Assembly: GCA_027487815.1 (NCBI GenBank) | Contig: JAIYCW010000040.1 | Coordinates: forward strand, 1-64,000 | Direction of reading: 5' to 3' | Source of the DNA: Burkholderiales bacterium | Lineage (GTDB): Bacteria > Pseudomonadota > Gammaproteobacteria > Burkholderiales > Burkholderiaceae_E | Length of the DNA: 64,000 nt | Shown here: piece by piece, positions 60,569-64,000 of the stretch | Layout of the letters: every line of letters begins with the position of its first letter | How positions within the stretch are numbered: position 1 is the stretch's first letter | Translations under genes and position numbers: made by a program | The notes under the pieces: model-generated | What the model saw: only the letters and a program-made list of their open reading frames with translations | What the model was told of the DNA's origin: nothing | Database searches by the model: none

Positions 60569-62953
60569 TTAGGGGGGTCCGGGACGGCTGTCAACTTGGA
60601 TTGACTGTTCCGATTTTACCGCTTCCAGTCCCGGCAGGTGCAAAACGAAGGCAATTCCAGGAGTCCGGGGCTGGGCATTCACCCGCCCGCCGTGGTGCTG
60701 GGCGACGCGCTGAACAAAGGCAAGCCCTAATCCCACGCCGCTATAGTCACTTTGCCCGGGAGCCCGCCAAAACGTATCAAACAGCCGGGGCAGGTGCTCT
60801 GGCGCGACGCCGGAGCCAAAATCGCGCACGCTCAGGCTGTACCAGGCGACGGTGCCCGGGCGTGCGGCTTCTTCTTCCGTGAGGGTCACCTCAATCGTGT
60901 TGCCGGGTGGGCTGTAGCGGATGGCGTTATCAATCAGGTTGCTCAGCGCACGACGCAATAACTGGGCATCGCCGCCGATCCAGGCTTCCTGATCGAGCGC
61001 TTCGAGTTCGTCCAGAGCGCGCAGGGTCAGTTGCTTGGGTTGGGCGCGTTCCCAGCAGGCGTCGATGGCTTGCTGCATGACGAAGTTCAGGCTCACTGGT
61101 TCGTCGCTTGGTGGCATCGCCTCGGCTCTTGTGAGCTGCATGAAGCTATCGGCGAGTTCCAGGGACTGGCGGGTTTGTTGCGCCAGCGATTCGAGGCGTA
61201 GCTGCTGGGTTTGAACGTCTTCAAGCTTGCCACCGCGCAATACACGTTGCTGATCATCGAGCTGGGCCAGCATGCTCACCAACGGGGCGCGCATATCGTG
61301 TGACAAAAAGCGCAGAACCTGTTCGCGCTCACGCTGGGCCTTGCTCAGGGCAGTGATATCAACCCACTGATAGACCTCAAGATCAAGTCCGGGTTGGGTG
61401 GTTTGCGTGCGCGAAAGCCACCACTGGCGGCCTTGTTCATCGGAGTACTCGAAGCTCGCACCATCGCGTCCGGCCGACAGCGCCAGGCTGGCCGGGCGCA
61501 AATCGGCAAGCTTGATGGGAGACGGGCCAAATGCCGTGCCCCATGCAGGATTGGCAATCAACACGTTACCGGTGTTGCGGACAAGCAGGGTGGGGTTTGG
61601 CAAGGTGCCGATCAATTGGACAAGGAAGCTCTGCAGGGTGATCGTGCCTTGGGCAGCCTGGTCGAGTGCGTCGAGATCGCGAATGAGTGGGTCGAGGGGC
61701 CGACTAATCAGCGGTGCGCTGCTCGCGCCAACTTCCTGCGGGCGGGTCAGCGCGGTGGGAAGCAGCCCGACTTCGCTGCGCTGAACGGACTCACGCAGCA
61801 GCGCCGCGTCTCGTTGCAAAACCCGGGTCACTGCGGCAAGTCTGCGCCAGCTCAATAAGGGATAACTCAGGGCAAGCGCGCCCAGGGTGGCACTTGGAGC
61901 CCACCACCAGGATTGCGTGAGGCCCCACCAAGCGATGGCGGTGCTCACCACAAGCAGGCCCCCGGTCCAGGCGAGACCACCCCAGGCAGAGCTTCGAAAC
62001 AGCACCAGCATTTGCAGGCAAAGCAAAGCCGCACTCAGAAAAAAACCGGAAAACGGTGGCAACTCGCGGATCAAGCGCTGTTGGGCAATGGCACTGAAAG
62101 CCGCCAAATGAAGCTCAGCGCCGGGTCCCAGCCGATGTTCGCCCAGCAAGCGATGGGCAAACCGGTCGCCAAGGCCGGCAGCACTAACCCCTATCAATAT
62201 AGTTCGATCTTTCCAGCGGCCAGGCCCGGGCGGGGTTTTAAGCACATCGTGCGCGCTCAGGCGCTCAATCGGGCCATGAATGGTGGGCAGCCAAACCGCC
62301 GAGGAAGCTCCAAGGATCCGGGCGCGTTGCGGCTCGGGCAAGGCATGAAGCGCCAGCGCAAATGCCGGCAGGCCGTGGTCTTGCAAGTTCAGGCCACGCA
62401 CCACGCCATCCGGGTCGATCCGAAACTGCGCATGGGCAAGTTCGGCATCGCGCTGAAACAGGCTGTGCGGCAATAAATGGGTGCCGAGCCGGGGGCCGCT
62501 GGATAAGCCCCCCGCATTGGTATCTGCTCCGGCATCTGGTGCACTGCCTGTTTCAATACGCCCGACAGGAAGCAGCAGAGGTTGTCCGCGCTCCCGCCAG
62601 CGCGCCAGGCTATCCACCAGCGCCTGGTCTTGTCGCCCGGGATCCGGTAGCAGCAAGTCGAGGGCTACACGCCTTGCGCCGGCTTGCATGGCCTGGTTCA
62701 TCAACTCGGCATAGCGCGCACGCGGCCACGGCCACGGCCCTATGGTTTCGATGCTCGCATCATCAATGTCGATATAGATCAAATCTGGCGCAGCCGGCAC
62801 ACTAGCCCATTGCTGCAATCCGTCGAACATGACCGCATCCAGGCGGCCAACGCGCGGCCCGGTATCTGAGGCCGACATCCAGGTGCTCAAGCCGATCAAG
62901 CCAAGCAATACCGCCAGGATGGCGCACCACTCAAGATTCAGGCGTGAGGTCAT
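60569..62953 (-). CDS. CHASE2-domain membrane sensor histidine kinase
   Basis: The protein is 794 residues. After one N-terminal span (CAILAVLLGLIGLSTWM), a periplasmic CHASE2 domain (about 35-300: IYIDIDDASIETIGPWPWPR, then RTILIGVSAAGLGDRF) is followed by three spans (SGFFLSAALLCLQMLVLF to LGALALSYPLL), a PAS-like domain (about 440-530), HisKA with the phospho-accepting His in LRFLSHDMRAPLVSML and the ATPase domain with LIDNAIRYSPPGNTI and GVGLGLAFVQ. The signal sensed is unknown. No response regulator lies next to it; a FecR-like gene sits immediately upstream, a common partner of CHASE2 kinases. Confidence 0.92.
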   Translation of the reverse strand: MTSRLNLEWCAILAVLLGLIGLSTWMSASDTGPRVGRLDAVMFDGLQQWASVPAAPDLIYIDIDDASIETIGPWPWPRARYAELMNQAMQAGARRVALDLLLPDPGRQDQALVDSLARWRERGQPLLLPVGRIETGSAPDAGADTNAGGLSSGPRLGTHLLPHSLFQRDAELAHAQFRIDPDGVVRGLNLQDHGLPAFALALHALPEPQRARILGASSAVWLPTIHGPIERLSAHDVLKTPPGPGRWKDRTILIGVSAAGLGDRFAHRLLGEHRLGPGAELHLAAFSAIAQQRLIRELPPFSGFFLSAALLCLQMLVLFRSSAWGGLAWTGGLLVVSTAIAWWGLTQSWWWAPSATLGALALSYPLLSWRRLAAVTRVLQRDAALLRESVQRSEVGLLPTALTRPQEVGASSAPLISRPLDPLIRDLDALDQAAQGTITLQSFLVQLIGTLPNPTLLVRNTGNVLIANPAWGTAFGPSPIKLADLRPASLALSAGRDGASFEYSDEQGRQWWLSRTQTTQPGLDLEVYQWVDITALSKAQREREQVLRFLSHDMRAPLVSMLAQLDDQQRVLRGGKLEDVQTQQLRLESLAQQTRQSLELADSFMQLTRAEAMPPSDEPVSLNFVMQQAIDACWERAQPKQLTLRALDELEALDQEAWIGGDAQLLRRALSNLIDNAIRYSPPGNTIEVTLTEEEAARPGTVAWYSLSVRDFGSGVAPEHLPRLFDTFWRAPGQSDYSGVGLGLAFVQRVAQHHGGRVNAQPRTPGIAFVLHLPGLEAVKSEQSIQVDSRPGPP

Positions 62954-63033
62954 GGGCTGACTTTAACAAACGGAGCGCGAATCGGGAGCAGGTAATGCCC
63001 CGGATTGGCTTCAAACGGCGGGTGGCCAGCTGA

Positions 63034-64000
63034 TCAGGGCTGGCGTTGCAGGCTTGACCCGCTTCCGGTGGACCAAGGCGTGCCCAAGCTGTCAGAAACG
63101 GCAGGTGGCGGGCTGGGCGGCGGGAGGATTTGGGTTTGAAGGGCGGCCGAGCTGGGCCCCCAGGCGCCATTGGGCAATTGGGCTTGCAGCTGGGTGTAGT
63201 AGCGCCCCGGGCTCAAAGCGTCAAAGCGCATGTTTCCACTACGGGACTCGCGAATCTGCGGGTTCGAAAAGCCCGGGTTGTCCGCCAAGAGCACTCGGTA
63301 GGCGACCCCGGGTTGCGCTGACCAATTCACCTCGATGGACTGGTTTTGGGCCTGCAGGCCGCCCAGAGCCGGGGCGCCCCACCATTGGAGTCGCAGCGGG
63401 CTGCTGAATGGGCCGCGTTTGCCCTGCGCATCCACTGCTGCAACTTGCCAAACAAGGGCTGAGGTGGGCAAAGCCTGCGATCCACTTCTAATTTGTGGAA
63501 TCGCGACCGCGTGTCGAGTAAGCGCAGTACGTACACTCGTGAAATTGCGCATGTCGGGCTCCGAGGTCCAGCGCACTTCATACTCCTTCACCGGCAGGCC
63601 GCCCGCTTGATCCTGAGGCTGCCACTCCAGTTGAATTGCAGCTCCCGTCAAGGAGTCGGGCGCCGCGGGCCGAGCAGGCTCAGGGGCCACCGGTCGGGCC
63701 GCCATTTGCATGACCCACTGCAGATCCTTTCCCTCAACCCGCGAAGGCGCAATCGCACGCAAGCTGAAGTGAACCGGCCCATCCTGCTGGCTCGTCCATT
63801 GCTGCGGCACGGAGCTGCTCAAGCTTTCCTCGATCAGTTGAGTGAACTGCGCATCCCGAGCTACCCGCAGACGATACCGGGCCGCACCGGCTACCGGCTC
63901 CACTGGCAAAGCAGCAACCATCTGTTCAGCGATGATCGGCTCGCCGGCTGAGGAACGGGTCAGCCGGGGCGCGGGCAAAAGGGCCTCAGGAGGCTTGACT
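63034..64000 (-). CDS. FecR-like/fibronectin-type periplasmic protein, C-terminal part
   Basis: The reading frame is open to the window's right edge, so the start is missing; at least 321 residues are seen. The protein has repeated beta-sandwich-like segments with Trp and Gly anchors (IQLEWQPQDQAGGLPVKEYEVRW, LVWQVAAVDAQGKRGPFSSPLRLQW, SIEVNWSAQPGVAYRVLLADNPGF), fitting fibronectin III-type repeats. The low-complexity Pro/Ser C-terminus ends the protein. In other bacteria, genes of this shape with an N-terminal LysM/FecR part lie beside CHASE2 kinases; that N-terminal part would be outside the window. I therefore infer FecR-like, with modest certainty. An 80-base gap separates it from the kinase. 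Confidence 0.6.
   Translation of the reverse strand, partial: VKPPEALLPAPRLTRSSAGEPIIAEQMVAALPVEPVAGAARYRLRVARDAQFTQLIEESLSSSVPQQWTSQQDGPVHFSLRAIAPSRVEGKDLQWVMQMAARPVAPEPARPAAPDSLTGAAIQLEWQPQDQAGGLPVKEYEVRWTSEPDMRNFTSVRTALTRHAVAIPQIRSGSQALPTSALVWQVAAVDAQGKRGPFSSPLRLQWWGAPALGGLQAQNQSIEVNWSAQPGVAYRVLLADNPGFSNPQIRESRSGNMRFDALSPGRYYTQLQAQLPNGAWGPSSAALQTQILPPPSPPPAVSDSLGTPWSTGSGSSLQRQP

Noticed and set aside
1-64000. tRNA, rRNA, riboswitch, insertion-sequence or phage features
   Set aside because: No cloverleaf, transposase, integrase or conserved RNA leader was recognised by eye; an RNA-model search would be decisive.

Overview
The window reads as chromosomal DNA of a betaproteobacterium of the order Burkholderiales. 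The evidence is the GC-rich coding sequence, the his-HIT-tatABC block, the RNase/TonB/aroE/mtgA string, the DUF3426 and DUF2783 proteins, the lysine/alanine-repeat H1-like protein next to nrdAB, and the orphan Bug-type solute-binding protein. The genus cannot be read from the sequence alone. About 70 protein genes pack the 64 kb tightly, with many 1- to 4-base stop/start overlaps. I see no rRNA, tRNA, CRISPR array, insertion sequence or prophage. The genes at both edges (hisA and a FecR-like gene) are cut.

Layout: 1-10.7 kb carries the end of the histidine pathway and the Tat exporter. hisA/hisF are separated from hisI/hisE/HIT/tatABC by about 7 kb of other genes (GST, DUF2189 protein, a Bug/enolase-superfamily/LysR set, purU-folD, a TfoX-like protein). 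10.7-18.4 kb holds an FAD-linked oxidase, ffh, a CcsA-like membrane protein, a small PP0621-type protein, the PilS/PilR two-component pair and AmpD. 18.4-23.9 kb is the class Ia ribonucleotide reductase locus (nrdA, nrdB) with a pair of candidate NrdR boxes in the leader, followed by the H1-like DNA-binding protein and a strong terminator. 23.9-41 kb is housekeeping: YggT, a PfkB-type kinase, a DUF3426 zinc-ribbon protein, prmA, accC, accB, aroQ, TlpA-like, mpl, YqiA-like, TIGR00266, an RNase II-type enzyme, TonB-like, aroE, mtgA, mgtE and a CDF metal exporter.

41-56.6 kb is the accessory, catabolic part. It contains a nitroreductase-like lipoprotein with MarR and SDR genes behind a twin palindromic operator; UbiX; a LysR regulator divergent from a two-subunit Rieske ring hydroxylase; a cysteine-free glutaredoxin-like protein; a decayed copy of the fahA 3' end; a membrane-anchored redoxin-like protein; and fahA-hmgA (homogentisate to fumarate plus acetoacetate) divergent from an IclR regulator. 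A second, paralogous IclR regulator is divergent from an operon for a metallo-beta-lactamase-fold protein with a degenerate metal motif, an FAD aromatic hydroxylase and a DUF2783 protein. The plausible common theme is aromatic-acid breakdown ending at homogentisate ring cleavage. 56.6-64 kb returns to core genes (DUF2061, grxD, prmC, prfA, hemA) and ends in a CHASE2 sensor kinase with a FecR-like partner.

The items I rate most worth a second look are the fahA remnant, the cysteine-free glutaredoxin-like protein beside a second degenerate redoxin, the twin 14-bp operator before the nitroreductase/MarR genes, the tandem NrdR boxes, and the MBL protein that lacks half of its zinc motif. No wholly new multi-gene system could be demonstrated. 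All similarity statements come from reading the sequence, not from database searches.
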